From positions 1-64,000 of the forward strand of contig CAMNSA010000003.1 of the NCBI GenBank assembly GCA_946554335.1: DNA of 64,000 bases, read 5' to 3'. This DNA comes from an uncultured Neglectibacter sp. Lineage in GTDB: Bacteria; Bacillota; Clostridia; Oscillospirales; Acutalibacteraceae. Positions 19,066 to 27,794 of the stretch are shown piece by piece (within the stretch, counting starts at the first letter, position 1; every line of letters starts with the position of its first letter). The notes under the pieces are model-generated. The model did not search any database, was not told the DNA's origin, and was given only the letters and a program-made list of their open reading frames with translations. The translations under genes were made by a program, and so were the position numbers.

Positions 19066-19425
19066 TTAGAAGTTGAGGCCGCCCTCACGGGCGCCGTCGG
19101 CCAGCTCTTTGACGCGGCCGTGGAAAATGTAGCCTCCGCGATCGAACACTACAGTGGTGATCCCTTTTTCAGCTGCCCTTTTAGCGATCATCTTGCCTAC
19201 CTCTTTGGCAGCTTCTTTGTTTCCGCCCTTGCCCTCAAAGCTCTTGTCCAGGGTAGAGGCCGCGCACAGGGTCACGCCCTTTACATCGTCGATGATCTGG
19301 GCATAGATGTTTGCGCTGGAGCGGAAAACGTTCAGGCGGGGGCGTTCAGCCGTGCCCGAAATCTTGCCGCGCACTCTCTTGTGACGGCGAAGGCGTGCTT
19401 TATTGGTATCTGCCTTATTGACCAT
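19066..19425 (-). CDS. rplR: 50S ribosomal protein L18
   Basis: 119 residues, with [40 protein letters not shown] and [26 protein letters not shown]. It binds 5S rRNA together with L5 and helps seat it in the 50S central protuberance. It lies between rplF and rpsE. Confidence 0.98.
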   Translation of the reverse strand: MVNKADTNKARLRRHKRVRGKISGTAERPRLNVFRSSANIYAQIIDDVKGVTLCAASTLDKSFEGKGGNKEAAKEVGKMIAKRAAEKGITTVVFDRGGYIFHGRVKELADGAREGGLNF

Positions 19426-19438
19426 TTATCTCACTCCT

Positions 19439-19987
19439 TTAACCTTTTGCGCCCTTACCGGCTTTGCCTTCCTTATGGCGTACATACTCGCCCAGATAGC
19501 GAATACCCTTGCCCTTATAAGGCTCCGGCGGTCTCTTCTCGCGGACTTCCGCCGCAAACTGGCCTACCTTCTGCTTGTCGATCCCGGAAATGATGATGGA
19601 GTTGGGATTGGGAGCATCGATCTTGATCTCATCCGTCTCGGAAACGATCACCTGATGGGAAAAGCCCAGGTTCATCACCAGGTTCTTCCCCTGCTTCTGC
19701 ACACGATAGCCCACGCCCTGTACCTCCAGCTCCTTCTTGAAGCCTTCGGTGACGCCGATCACCATGTTGTCCACCAGCGTGCGGGTGAGGCCGTGGAGAG
19801 CGCGGGACTCCTTTTCGTCATCGGGTCGGGTAACAATGATCTCAGAACCCTCAACCTTCACAGTGATCTTCGGGTTGACAGACTGGGTAAGGCTGCCCTT
19901 GGGGCCCTTTACCGAAACGACGCTGCCGTCGACCTTTACCTCGACGCCGGCGGGAATATTTATGGGTTTTCTTCCAATTCTCGACAT
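19439..19987 (-). CDS. rplF: 50S ribosomal protein L6
   Basis: 182 residues of two repeated L6 domains, ending in the conserved EPYKGKGIRYLGEYVRHKEGKAGKGAKG. It lies at the factor-binding site of the 50S subunit near the sarcin-ricin loop. The ATG at 19987 (MSRIGRKPINIPAGVEV) follows GGAGGG and matches the family start, so the longer ORF start at 20056 is rejected. Confidence 0.98.
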   Translation of the reverse strand: MSRIGRKPINIPAGVEVKVDGSVVSVKGPKGSLTQSVNPKITVKVEGSEIIVTRPDDEKESRALHGLTRTLVDNMVIGVTEGFKKELEVQGVGYRVQKQGKNLVMNLGFSHQVIVSETDEIKIDAPNPNSIIISGIDKQKVGQFAAEVREKRPPEPYKGKGIRYLGEYVRHKEGKAGKGAKG

Positions 19988-20006
19988 GTTATCGCACCCT
20001 CCTCTC

Positions 20007-20405
20007 TTACCAGATGAATGCCAGCACTTCGCCGCCGACATTTGCTTTGCGGGCATCTCTGTCCGTCATGATCCCCTTTGAGGTGGAGACCACGGCAATC
20101 CCTAAGCCCTTCATGACGCGGGGAAGCTCCTGCGCGTTGGAATAGATGCGCAGACCGGGCTTTGACACTCTCTTCAGGCCCTTGATCACAGGGGTCTTGC
20201 CCTCGCCGTACTTCAGGGTGATATGGATCATGCCCTGCTTGCCGTCCTCCGTCACGGTGAAGCTCTTCACATAGCCCTCATCGCAGAGAATCTGGCAGAT
20301 CGCCTTCTTCATGTTGGAGGCGGGGACCTCTACCGTATCGTGCTTCGCGGACTGAGCGTTGCGGATACGGGTCAACAGATCGGCAATGGTATCTGTAACT
20401 TGCAT
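20007..20405 (-). CDS. rpsH: 30S ribosomal protein S8
   Basis: 132 residues starting [36 protein letters not shown] and ending with the conserved [26 protein letters not shown]. It is a primary 16S rRNA binder and in E. coli the translational repressor of the spc operon. The gap to the upstream rpsN is 136 bp, much wider than most others in the cluster. Confidence 0.98.
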   Translation of the reverse strand: MQVTDTIADLLTRIRNAQSAKHDTVEVPASNMKKAICQILCDEGYVKSFTVTEDGKQGMIHITLKYGEGKTPVIKGLKRVSKPGLRIYSNAQELPRVMKGLGIAVVSTSKGIMTDRDARKANVGGEVLAFIW

Positions 20406-20541
20406 GACTTAATAACCTCCTTATGGTATCAGTATCATGTGTTTCGGCCCTTCCCACTGAACGAACCAGGGGAGAAGCCTTTCTTTCGTCAGGGCCGCCG
20501 GTTTGGGGCGGGCCTGCAGAAAAGCCGGAAACCGCTTTCGC

Positions 20542-20727
20542 TTACCAGCTGGCCTTCTTTACTCCGGGGATCTCGCCCTTGTAGGCGAGCTCGCGGAAGC
20601 AAATACGGCAAATGCCGAATTTCCGAAGGTAGGCATGCGGCCTGCCGCAGATCTTGCAGCGGTTGTATTCACGGGTGGAATACTTCTGGGTTCTCTTCTG
20701 CTTGATTTTCATAGAAGTTTTGGCCAC
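20542..20727 (-). CDS. rpsN: 30S ribosomal protein S14, zinc type
   Basis: 61 residues with the CxxC...CxxC zinc site ([21 protein letters not shown]) of the short type Z S14. It starts [24 protein letters not shown]. It lies between rplE and rpsH. It is a head protein of the 30S subunit. Confidence 0.98.
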   Translation of the reverse strand: MAKTSMKIKQKRTQKYSTREYNRCKICGRPHAYLRKFGICRICFRELAYKGEIPGVKKASW

Positions 20728-20739
20728 AATGATCCCTCC

Positions 20740-21279
20740 TTATCTTGTAAATGGAGCGCCCATCAAGCTGAGAAACTCACGGGCCTCTTCGTCGGTTTTT
20801 GCGGTGGTGACAAAGCAGATATCCATGCCCCGCACCTTATCGACCTTATCGTAGTCGATCTCAGGGAAAATCAGCTGCTCGCGGATCCCCATATTGTAGT
20901 TGCCGCGGCCGTCAAAGGAATTGGGGTTGATGCCGCGGAAGTCACGGACACGGGGAAGGGCTATATTGAACAGCCTGTCGAGGAACTCGTACATTCTGTC
21001 CCCTCTGAGCGTCACCTTCACGCCGATGGGCATCCCCTCACGCAGCTTGAAGTTCGCAACGGACTTCTTGGCCTTGCAGACCACGGGCTTCTGGCCGGTG
21101 ATCTTCATCAGGTCGCCGCTGATGGAATCGATTGCCTTGGCGTTGTCCTTCGCTTCGCCTGCGCCTACATTCACTACAATTTTATCCAGCTTCGGGATCT
21201 CCATCACGCTCTTGTAAGAAAACTTCTTCATCAGCGCGGGGGCCACTTCCGCCTTATAAAAATCCTTCATTCTTGCCAT
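20740..21279 (-). CDS. rplE: 50S ribosomal protein L5
   Basis: 179 residues, with [27 protein letters not shown] at the start, [26 protein letters not shown] in the middle, and the family C-terminus [17 protein letters not shown]. It binds 5S rRNA and contacts P-site tRNA. Its stop is 12 bp before rpsN. Confidence 0.98.
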   Translation of the reverse strand: MARMKDFYKAEVAPALMKKFSYKSVMEIPKLDKIVVNVGAGEAKDNAKAIDSISGDLMKITGQKPVVCKAKKSVANFKLREGMPIGVKVTLRGDRMYEFLDRLFNIALPRVRDFRGINPNSFDGRGNYNMGIREQLIFPEIDYDKVDKVRGMDICFVTTAKTDEEAREFLSLMGAPFTR

Positions 21280-21296
21280 CTCAGTCTATTCCTCCC

Positions 21297-21614
21297 TTAC
21301 AGCGACTCGCCGCATTTTCTGCAAATGCGTTCCTTCGTGCCGTCGTTCAAAACCTTATGACCGACACGGGTGGGCTTTCCGCAGCGCGGGCAAACGACTT
21401 GTACCTTGCAGGCATAGATCGCGGATTCGGCCTTGATGATCCCGCCGGCTTCTCCCATTCTCCGAGGCTTTACATGCTTCTGCACAAAGTTCGCGTTCTC
21501 CACGATCACTTTGCCCTCCTTGGGGGAAACCTGCATGACCTTTCCCTTCTTGCCGCGGTCTTTTCCGCTGAGGATCATTACGGTGTCACCGGTTTTTACA
21601 TGAAGCTTATTCAT
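21297..21614 (-). CDS. rplX: 50S ribosomal protein L24
   Basis: 105 residues: an N-terminal KOW motif (HVKTGDTVMILSGKDRGKKGKVMQV), then a C-terminal part with CPRCGKPTRVGHKVLNDGTKERICRKCGE, four cysteines suited to a zinc ribbon. It is an early 50S assembly initiator. It lies between rplN and rplE. Confidence 0.98.
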   Translation of the reverse strand: MNKLHVKTGDTVMILSGKDRGKKGKVMQVSPKEGKVIVENANFVQKHVKPRRMGEAGGIIKAESAIYACKVQVVCPRCGKPTRVGHKVLNDGTKERICRKCGESL

Positions 21615-21631
21615 CTTTCAGTGCACCTCCA

Positions 21632-22000
21632 TCAAAGTACTTCCGGGGCAAGCGACAGGATCTTCAGATATTCCTTGTCGCGCAGTTCTCTCGCGACAGG
21701 CCCAAAGATACGCGTTCCCCTGGGGTTCTTGTCATCACGGATAATGACGGCGGCATTCTCGTCGAAACGGATGTAAGTGCCGTCCTCCCGGCGAACGCCG
21801 GAAGCGGATCTCACGATGACCGCCTTTACTACATCGCCCTTTTTCACAACGCCGCCGGGCGCCGCTTTCTTCACTGAAGCTACCACAATGTCGCCGATAT
21901 TGGCATACCTCCTGCCGGTGCCTCCCAACACACGGATGCACATGAGCTCCTTTGCGCCGGTGTTGTCGGCTACCTTGAGGTAAGACTGCTGCTGTATCAC
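21632..22000 (-). CDS. rplN: 50S ribosomal protein L14
   Basis: 122 residues, beginning [27 protein letters not shown], with [10 protein letters not shown] and [31 protein letters not shown], and ending ILSLAPEVL. It forms part of an intersubunit bridge and is the first gene of the spc part of the cluster. Confidence 0.98.
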   Translation of the reverse strand: MIQQQSYLKVADNTGAKELMCIRVLGGTGRRYANIGDIVVASVKKAAPGGVVKKGDVVKAVIVRSASGVRREDGTYIRFDENAAVIIRDDKNPRGTRIFGPVARELRDKEYLKILSLAPEVL

Positions 22001-22057
22001 AGTTCGTTCCTCCTTTGCTTAAAAGCCAAACAGATTTTCAAAACGCTCGCGCCAAAA

Positions 22058-22324
22058 TTATTTGGCTTTCTCAATGATTTCCACCAGACGCCATCTCTTG
22101 TCCTTGGAAAGGGGCCGGGTCTCCATGATACGCACACGATCCCCCACTCTGCACTGGTTCTCCTCGTCGTGGGCTTTGCGCTTCACGGTACGCTTGATGA
22201 CCTTTCCGTAAATCGGATGCTTTACGCTGTCCTGAATGGCCACCACAATAGTCTTGTCCATCTTGTCGCTTACAACGCGGCCAATGATGGTCTTTCTCAT
22301 GTTTCTCTCTGCATTGCTGCTCAC
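22058..22324 (-). CDS. rpsQ: 30S ribosomal protein S17
   Basis: 88 residues with [45 protein letters not shown], an OB-fold 16S rRNA binder. The track start is a GTG at 22324 that follows AAGGGGG at good spacing, and I kept it. The internal ATG eight codons later is also possible. It lies between rpmC and rplN. Confidence 0.97.
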   Translation of the reverse strand: MSSNAERNMRKTIIGRVVSDKMDKTIVVAIQDSVKHPIYGKVIKRTVKRKAHDEENQCRVGDRVRIMETRPLSKDKRWRLVEIIEKAK

Positions 22325-22341
22325 AATAAATCCCCCTTCCC

Positions 22342-22545
22342 TTAAGCGTTACCGGCGCCGAGCTCATTTTCACGAATGATCGTTTTGACTCGGGCAATGT
22401 CTTTTTTCACAGCCGGGATACGCATGGGGTTCTCAAGCTGATTGATCGCAAGCTGAAAACGCAGGTTAAAAAGCTCGGCCTTGAGGTCGGCGAGTTTCTG
22501 GTTCAGCTCTTCAGCTGTCAATTCTCTGATTTCTGAAGCTTTCAT
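22342..22545 (-). CDS. rpmC: 50S ribosomal protein L29
   Basis: 67 residues, a two-helix hairpin: [43 protein letters not shown]. It lies at the tunnel exit and helps dock SRP and trigger factor. Its start overlaps the rplP stop, implying coupling. Confidence 0.97.
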   Translation of the reverse strand: MKASEIRELTAEELNQKLADLKAELFNLRFQLAINQLENPMRIPAVKKDIARVKTIIRENELGAGNA

Positions 22546-22970
22546 GACTCACTGGCCTCCGTTTCTTCCTTAGTGACGAATTTGCACTTGATGGGGAGCT
22601 TGGCGCCGGCCAGACGGAGAGCCTCTCTTGCGGTGGCCTCCGGAACGCCGCCCAGCTCAAACATTACGCGGCCGGGCTTTACCACGGCTACCCAATACTC
22701 GGGAGAACCTTTACCGGAACCCATTCGGGTCTCAGCAGGCTTCTGCGTAACAGGCTTATCGGGGAAAATCTTGATCCAGACCTTACCGAAACGCTTGCAG
22801 TAACGGGTCATGGCCACACGGGCGGCCTCGATCTGGTTGGAGGTGATCCATGCGGGCTCCAGAGCCTGGAGGCCATAATCACCGTAAGTTACCTTGTTTC
22901 CGCGAGTGGCTTTGCCCTTCATACGGCCCCGCTGCACTCTGCGGTATTTTACACGCTTGGGGAGTAACAT
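22542..22970 (-). CDS. rplP: 50S ribosomal protein L16
   Basis: 142 residues starting [34 protein letters not shown], with the [22 protein letters not shown] loop near the A-site tRNA elbow. It is needed for peptidyl-transferase centre formation. Its first base abuts the rpsC stop. Confidence 0.98.
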   Translation of the reverse strand: MLLPKRVKYRRVQRGRMKGKATRGNKVTYGDYGLQALEPAWITSNQIEAARVAMTRYCKRFGKVWIKIFPDKPVTQKPAETRMGSGKGSPEYWVAVVKPGRVMFELGGVPEATAREALRLAGAKLPIKCKFVTKEETEASES

Positions 22971-23692
22971 TATCTGCGTCCTCCTTCCCTTTTCTCTGCG
23001 AACCCGCGGCGATCCGGACGCTCACGCCGGTCCTCCCGTCTCTCGGGACGGCCGCTGCGGTTGTCGTTTAGCACTTCGCCCTTATACAGCCACACCTTGA
23101 CGCCGATGCGTCCATAGGTGGTGTTGGCCTCGGCAAAGCCGTAGTCGATGTCGGCACGGATGGTCTGCAGCGGAATGGTACCGTCATGGTACTGCTCGCT
23201 TCTGGCGATCTCAGCGCCGCCCAGACGGCCGGACACCTGAGTTTTGATTCCTTTGGCGCCCAGCTTCATGCTGCGGCCGATGCAGCCCTTCATCGCGCGG
23301 CGGAAAGAAATTCTTCTCTCCAGCTGAGAGGCGATGTTCTCGGCTACCAGCTGCGCATTGAGGTCAGGCTGACGAACCTCAATGATGTTGATGACCACCG
23401 GCTTGTGCAGCAGCTTCTCGCACTGCTGACGGAGCTTTTCGATCTCAGTTCCGCCCTTGCCGATCACCATGCCGGGCTTTGCACAATGGATGTGAATGCG
23501 CACCTTAGAGGCGTCGCGCTCGATTTCGATTTTCGGGATACCTGCGGAATACAGCTGCTTTTTCAGCGCTTTGCGGAGGTTATAGTCTTCAACCAGCGTA
23601 TCGCCAAACACATTGTCTTTCGCAAACCAGCGGGAATCCCAATCTTTGATCACGCCCACGCGAAGGCCGTGGGGATTAACTTTCTGACCCAT
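22970..23692 (-). CDS. rpsC: 30S ribosomal protein S3
   Basis: 240 residues. The KH RNA-binding domain includes [24 protein letters not shown], followed by the S3 C-domain. The protein ends in an Arg/Glu-rich tail ([29 protein letters not shown]) longer than in short homologues. S3 lines the mRNA entry channel of the 30S subunit. It lies between rplV and rplP. Confidence 0.98.
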   Translation of the reverse strand: MGQKVNPHGLRVGVIKDWDSRWFAKDNVFGDTLVEDYNLRKALKKQLYSAGIPKIEIERDASKVRIHIHCAKPGMVIGKGGTEIEKLRQQCEKLLHKPVVINIIEVRQPDLNAQLVAENIASQLERRISFRRAMKGCIGRSMKLGAKGIKTQVSGRLGGAEIARSEQYHDGTIPLQTIRADIDYGFAEANTTYGRIGVKVWLYKGEVLNDNRSGRPERREDRRERPDRRGFAEKREGGRR

Positions 23693-23707
23693 AATTACCC
23701 TCCTCGC

Positions 23708-24043
23708 TTACTCTTTTTCCTTCACCACAATCGTGATGTGGGAAGTTCTCTTCAACACACGGAACGCTCTGCCGTGGGGGCCAGGCCTGACTCTCTTCAA
23801 AGTGGGGCCGGGCGTCACATAGCACTGGGAAACATAAAGGCTGTTTTTGTCCATGTTAAAGTTGTTCTCAGCATTGGCAACAGCAGACTTCAAAAGCTTC
23901 TCCAGATCTTCACAGGCAGCCTTGGGCGTATGCCGGAGAATAGCGGAGGCAAGGTCCACCGGCTTGTTGCGGATGAGATCCAGCACGAGTCCAACCTTGC
24001 GGGGAGAGATTCGGGTATAATTGAGTGTTGCTTTCGCTTCCAT
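23708..24043 (-). CDS. rplV: 50S ribosomal protein L22
   Basis: 111 residues. The extended beta-hairpin ([41 protein letters not shown]) lines the nascent peptide tunnel, where it contributes to stalling and macrolide sensitivity. It lies between rpsS and rpsC. Confidence 0.98.
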   Translation of the reverse strand: MEAKATLNYTRISPRKVGLVLDLIRNKPVDLASAILRHTPKAACEDLEKLLKSAVANAENNFNMDKNSLYVSQCYVTPGPTLKRVRPGPHGRAFRVLKRTSHITIVVKEKE

Positions 24044-24063
24044 ACTTATCTCTTCTCCTTTCT

Positions 24064-24336
24064 TTACTTGGTTGTCTTCGAACCGGCGTGGCCCTTAAAG
24101 GTACGCGTGGGGGCAAACTCGCCCAGCTTGTGTCCTACCATGTCCTCGGTGATATAGACCGGAACATGCTTGCGGCCGTCGTGCACCGCGATGGTATGAC
24201 CCACAAAATCCGGGAAAATCATAGAGGCTCTGCTCCATGTCTTCACGATCTTCTTTTCACCGGCCTCATTCATAGCCTGAATCCTTTTCAGCAGCACAGG
24301 CTGTACAAAAGGCCCTTTTTTCAAGCTTCTACTCAT
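24064..24336 (-). CDS. rpsS: 30S ribosomal protein S19
   Basis: 90 residues: [23 protein letters not shown], then [48 protein letters not shown]. It lies in the 30S head next to S13. It follows rplB in standard order. Confidence 0.98.
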   Translation of the reverse strand: MSRSLKKGPFVQPVLLKRIQAMNEAGEKKIVKTWSRASMIFPDFVGHTIAVHDGRKHVPVYITEDMVGHKLGEFAPTRTFKGHAGSKTTK

Positions 24337-24362
24337 TTTCTCTAAGCTCCTTTCCGTACGCC

Positions 24363-25196
24363 TTATTTACCGTTTCTGCGCTTGACGATAAACTTATCGC
24401 TGCGATGATGGGTCTTGCGGGTCTTATATCCCAGAGCAGGCTTGCCCCAGGGAGTAACAGGGCCCGGACGGCCTACAGGGCTCTTGCCCTCGCCGCCGCC
24501 GTGGGGGTGGTCGTTGGGGTTCATGACCGAGCCGCGAACGGTGGGCCGCCAGCCCATATGGCGCTTACGGCCGGCTTTGCCGATCTTCATGTTCTCATGG
24601 TCGATGTTGGAGACCTGGCCGATGGAGGCCATGCAGTTTTCCGGCACATTGCGAAGCTCTCCGGAAGGCAGCCGCAAAAGGGCCATGCCGTTCTCCTTCG
24701 CCATCAGCTGAGCCATGATGCCCGCAGCTCTGGCCAGCTGAGCACCCTTTCCGGGGTACAGCTCCACATTGTGGATGAAGGTACCTACCGGGATGCTCTT
24801 CAGAGGCAGCGCGTTGCCGGGCTTGATGTCGGCTTCCTCTCCGGAGATCACCTTGTCTCCCGCCTTCAGTCCGTAGGGGGCGATGATGTACTTCTTCTCG
24901 CCGTCCTCATACTGCAAAAGGGCAATGAAAGCAGAGCGGTTGGGATCATACTCGATGCTCTGTACGGTGGCCTCTACGCCGTGCTTCTGGCGCTTAAAAT
25001 CGATGATACGGTACTTTTTCCGGTTCCCGCCGCCTCTGTGGCGAACGGTGATCCGGCCATAGCTGTTGCGGCCCGCTTTCTTATCCAAGGGAGCCAACAG
25101 GCTCTTCTCCGGGCCGTTCTTGGAAAGGCCGGTATAGTCTGTTACAGACATATTCCGCCTTGCCGCGGTGGTCGGCTTGTAATTCTTGATTGCCAT
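24363..25196 (-). CDS. rplB: 50S ribosomal protein L2
   Basis: 277 residues. The C-terminal motif [32 protein letters not shown] holds the conserved His near the peptidyl-transferase centre. It is among the most conserved ribosomal proteins, needed for subunit joining. An 87-bp gap separates it from rplW. Confidence 0.99.
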   Translation of the reverse strand: MAIKNYKPTTAARRNMSVTDYTGLSKNGPEKSLLAPLDKKAGRNSYGRITVRHRGGGNRKKYRIIDFKRQKHGVEATVQSIEYDPNRSAFIALLQYEDGEKKYIIAPYGLKAGDKVISGEEADIKPGNALPLKSIPVGTFIHNVELYPGKGAQLARAAGIMAQLMAKENGMALLRLPSGELRNVPENCMASIGQVSNIDHENMKIGKAGRKRHMGWRPTVRGSVMNPNDHPHGGGEGKSPVGRPGPVTPWGKPALGYKTRKTHHRSDKFIVKRRNGK

Positions 25197-25283
25197 GTCA
25201 GTTTCACTCTCCTATTTTGGCTTTGCGGGAAGCGCGCTTCCCATTCCTGCCGGTTCTTTCTCTTACTTTTAAACTATCCAGAA

Positions 25284-25574
25284 TTAAACCATGCTCTCGA
25301 AGAACTCGATGGTCTTGCTGCCCTCGGTTAAAGTCACAACGGCTTTTTTCCAGCTTCTGGTATAGCCTTCAAACCTGCCCTGGCGGCGCATACGGCCCCT
25401 GACATGGAGGGTGTTCACTTTGTCTACCTTGACGCCGAACAGCTCTTCCACAGCCTTTGCGATGTCAATTTTGGTAGCGTCCTTCTGAACCTCAAAGGTG
25501 TACTTCTTCTGGGCGGTGCCGTCCATCGTTTTTTCCGTGATGATGGGGCGGATGATGATGTCCTGTGCTGCCAT
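25284..25574 (-). CDS. rplW: 50S ribosomal protein L23
   Basis: 96 residues beginning [56 protein letters not shown]. It lies at the tunnel exit and is the docking site for trigger factor and SRP. Its start overlaps the rplD stop. Confidence 0.98.
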   Translation of the reverse strand: MAAQDIIIRPIITEKTMDGTAQKKYTFEVQKDATKIDIAKAVEELFGVKVDKVNTLHVRGRMRRQGRFEGYTRSWKKAVVTLTEGSKTIEFFESMV

Positions 25575-26197
25575 TATGCATACACCTCCTCGATTTTGGC
25601 TACCGCATCCTTGACAACGATAAACTTATCGGCGTTGAGGATATCGTACACATTCAGGGTGTTGACCTGAGCGGTCTTCACTCCGGGGATATTTCTGGCG
25701 GAAGCGATCACCTTTTCGTCCACGGCGTCGAGAACGATGAGGGCCTTCTTCTCGCTGCCCACTGCCTTGAGCATCTGGGCAATGGTCTTGGTCTTGTAGT
25801 CCTCAGCGGTGAGGGCGTCCAGCACGATCATCTCGTTGTCCTGTACCTTGGAGGACAGGGCGGACTTCATGGCGAGACGCTTCACCTTCTTATTGAGGGT
25901 GTAGCGATAGCTCCGGGGCTTCGGGGCAAACACGATGCCGCCGTGGGTCCACTGGGGAGCCCTGGTAGAGCCCTGGCGCGCTCTGCCGGTGCCCTTCTGT
26001 CTCCAGGGCTTCTTTCCGCCGCCGGAAACCTCTGCGCGGGTCAGAGCGGACTGAGTGCCCTGGCGCTGATTGGCAAGATAATTTTTTACCATATCGTTCA
26101 TCACAGGGACATTGGGCTCAATGCCGAATACGGCCTCGGAAAGCTCCTGCTTCCCAACCTCTTTGCCCTGCATATTCAAAACTGCTACTGTAGGCAT
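25574..26197 (-). CDS. rplD: 50S ribosomal protein L4
   Basis: 207 residues with the long tunnel loop ([39 protein letters not shown]). L4 lines the exit tunnel together with L22. In E. coli it also represses the S10 operon through its leader RNA. Such control is not established in Bacillota, but this cluster has a structured leader with its own terminator. Confidence 0.98.
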   Translation of the reverse strand: MPTVAVLNMQGKEVGKQELSEAVFGIEPNVPVMNDMVKNYLANQRQGTQSALTRAEVSGGGKKPWRQKGTGRARQGSTRAPQWTHGGIVFAPKPRSYRYTLNKKVKRLAMKSALSSKVQDNEMIVLDALTAEDYKTKTIAQMLKAVGSEKKALIVLDAVDEKVIASARNIPGVKTAQVNTLNVYDILNADKFIVVKDAVAKIEEVYA

Positions 26198-26214
26198 TCT
26201 GATTCCTCCTTCCC

Positions 26215-26847
26215 TTACGCTTTCACGCTGTCGCGAACAATCACGATACCGCCGTTGGGACCGGGCACAGCGCCCTTGACGGCCAGCAGATTATTCTCTG
26301 CGTCTACTTTTACCACGGTGAGATTCTGTACGGTAACGGTCTCAGCGCCCAAGTGTCCGGCCATCTTCAGGCCCTTCCAAACTCTGGAGGGGCTGGAGCA
26401 CGCGCCGTTGGAGCCGCCGTGACGGGCCACAGGTCCGGAACCGTGGCTTTCCTTTAAGCGGTGGAAGTTCCAGCGCTTGATCACGCCGGCGTAACCCTTG
26501 CCCTTGCTGACTCCGGTCACATCCACTTTTTCACCGGCCTCAAAGGTGTCGGCCTTGATGAGGTCGCCCACATTGATCGCCGAGATATCGGAAAGACGAA
26601 GCTCCCTGAGAACCTTCTTCGGGGCCACGTCCCCCTTCTTAAAATGTCCGGCAAGGGGTTTCGTCACGCGCTGGGGCTTCTGATCTCCAAAGCCCACCTG
26701 CACGGCCTCATAGCCGTCGTTTTCCAAGGTCTTCTTCTGCGTTACCACGCAGGGGCCCGCTTCCACTACGGTGACGGGGATGACCTTGCCCTTGTCGTCG
26801 AAGATCTGCGTCATGCCGATCTTCTTGCCGATAATTCCTTTGTTCAT
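26215..26847 (-). CDS. rplC: 50S ribosomal protein L3
   Basis: 210 residues starting [33 protein letters not shown]. The central extension ([53 protein letters not shown]) reaches the peptidyl-transferase centre. It is an early 50S assembly protein. It follows rpsJ after an 80-bp gap. Confidence 0.98.
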   Translation of the reverse strand: MNKGIIGKKIGMTQIFDDKGKVIPVTVVEAGPCVVTQKKTLENDGYEAVQVGFGDQKPQRVTKPLAGHFKKGDVAPKKVLRELRLSDISAINVGDLIKADTFEAGEKVDVTGVSKGKGYAGVIKRWNFHRLKESHGSGPVARHGGSNGACSSPSRVWKGLKMAGHLGAETVTVQNLTVVKVDAENNLLAVKGAVPGPNGGIVIVRDSVKA

Positions 26848-26926
26848 TTTTCTGTTCCTCCTAACAGGTTATTGGTTGGGGTTCTCCCAACATGACCCTC
26901 CGTGCGGGGCAAAGGGTGAGAAAGCC

Positions 26927-27238
26927 TTACAGCTTGATCTCGATCTCTACGCCGGCGGGGAGTTCCAGACCCATCAAGGCTTCCACAGTCTTGTTGCTGG
27001 GCCTGAGAATGTCGATCAGTCTCTTGTGGGTGCGCATCTCGAACTGCTCACGGCTGTCCTTGTATTTATGAACGGCCCGCAGAATGGTGATGATCTGCTT
27101 CTCGGTGGGCAGCGGAACAGGGCCGGAAACCCGTGCGCCTGTGCGCTTTGCCGTAGCCACGATCTTCTCCGCAGACTGGTCTACCAGCTGATGATCGTAC
27201 CCTTTGATTCTGATTCTGATCTTTTCCTTGACTGCCAC
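26927..27238 (-). CDS. rpsJ: 30S ribosomal protein S10
   Basis: 103 residues, [48 protein letters not shown] to [12 protein letters not shown]. It is the first gene of the S10-spc-alpha cluster. Besides its place in the 30S head, S10 (NusE) works in transcription antitermination. AAGGAGG lies upstream of its ATG, at the end of a ~410-nt leader. Confidence 0.98.
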   Translation of the reverse strand: MAVKEKIRIRIKGYDHQLVDQSAEKIVATAKRTGARVSGPVPLPTEKQIITILRAVHKYKDSREQFEMRTHKRLIDILRPSNKTVEALMGLELPAGVEIEIKL

Positions 27239-27650
27239 ATGAATCGCCTCCTTAAAAATTCGTCAGGCGGGCTGGATCCTCCAAGCTTTACTTCCCCGGC
27301 GGGACCTGCCGGACAAGCCGGAGATCCTACCGATGTTTTTTAACACTGTTCCGGGTGTTTCCACCCTGGGCATCAAAAAACCGAAATCCACGCAGACGTG
27401 GATTCCGGGGCAAGGAAAAACCCATATCATCCTTTGAAAGACATTCCTGGCCTGCCGGGGGCCTCCCGGTGGTTCCTGCCTTCAAATTCCTTCGCCCGGT
27501 TTAAAATCGGACATACTCCACGGAAAAACCGGCCGTTAAGCCGCAACCTCCCGCTTCATCGCATATCTGGCGCTCTCTCTTCGCTCCCCGAAAGCCCTGA
27601 ACAAAGGCCTCCGAAAGGTCTCCAAAAAAGCGTCTTGTGCAGTCACGCTT
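27239..27650 (-). promoter_or_regulatory. Structured leader of the S10-spc-alpha operon
   Basis: About 410 bases without a supportable gene lie between the promoter and rpsJ. On the minus strand they hold, in order, a 5' hairpin AAGCGT...ACGCTT followed by T6, an unpaired middle part, a perfect intrinsic terminator at 27408-27375, a GGGTG-GAAA-CACCC hairpin with a GNRA loop, a CCGGC...GCCGG hairpin and the rpsJ ribosome site. A leader with an internal terminator suggests conditional readthrough, possibly by a ribosomal protein. No known riboswitch was recognised. Confidence 0.6.
27375..27408 (-). terminator. Intrinsic terminator (attenuator candidate) inside the S10 leader
   Basis: On the minus strand, CCGGAATCCACG - TCTG - CGTGGATTTCGG pairs over 11 of 12 positions and runs straight into TTTTTT. 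It lies downstream of the operon promoter and about 140 nt before rpsJ, so transcripts must read through it. An upstream CGTGGA at 27522-27517 could pair with the 5' arm as a weak antiterminator; this is speculative. Confidence 0.7.
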
Positions 27651-27654
27651 CATT

Positions 27655-27683
27655 ATAGTACCACAGGCGTTCTGGGATTGCAA
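27655..27683 (-). promoter_or_regulatory. Promoter of the S10-spc-alpha operon
   Basis: On the minus strand, TTGCAA and TACTAT are separated by 17 bases, preceded by an A/T-rich stretch that could serve as an UP element. The predicted start lies at about 27648, just before the 5' hairpin of the leader. Confidence 0.75.
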
Positions 27684-27741
27684 GTAATATTTTCAAAAAA
27701 ATTATAAATTTTTTCTTCTCAAAAAAACTGCTCCAAACAGG

Positions 27742-27787
27742 AAAAAAAACAGGGGGCCGGACCGAAAAGGTACATCCCCCTGTTTTT
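27742..27787 (-). terminator. Intrinsic terminator of the 14-repeat RCC1 gene
   Basis: Arms AAAAACAGGGGG and CCCCCTGTTTTT enclose about 19 bases, followed by a T-run on the minus strand. It starts a few bases after the stop of the RCC1 gene and insulates it from the S10 operon promoter. Confidence 0.85.
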
Positions 27788-27794
27788 GAAATGT

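Noticed and set aside
24405-25331. 308-residue plus-strand ORF opposite rplB
   Set aside because: Antisense shadow of a highly conserved ribosomal gene.
27501-27683. 60-residue ORF in the S10 leader
   Set aside because: It starts upstream of the predicted transcription start and has no ribosome site.
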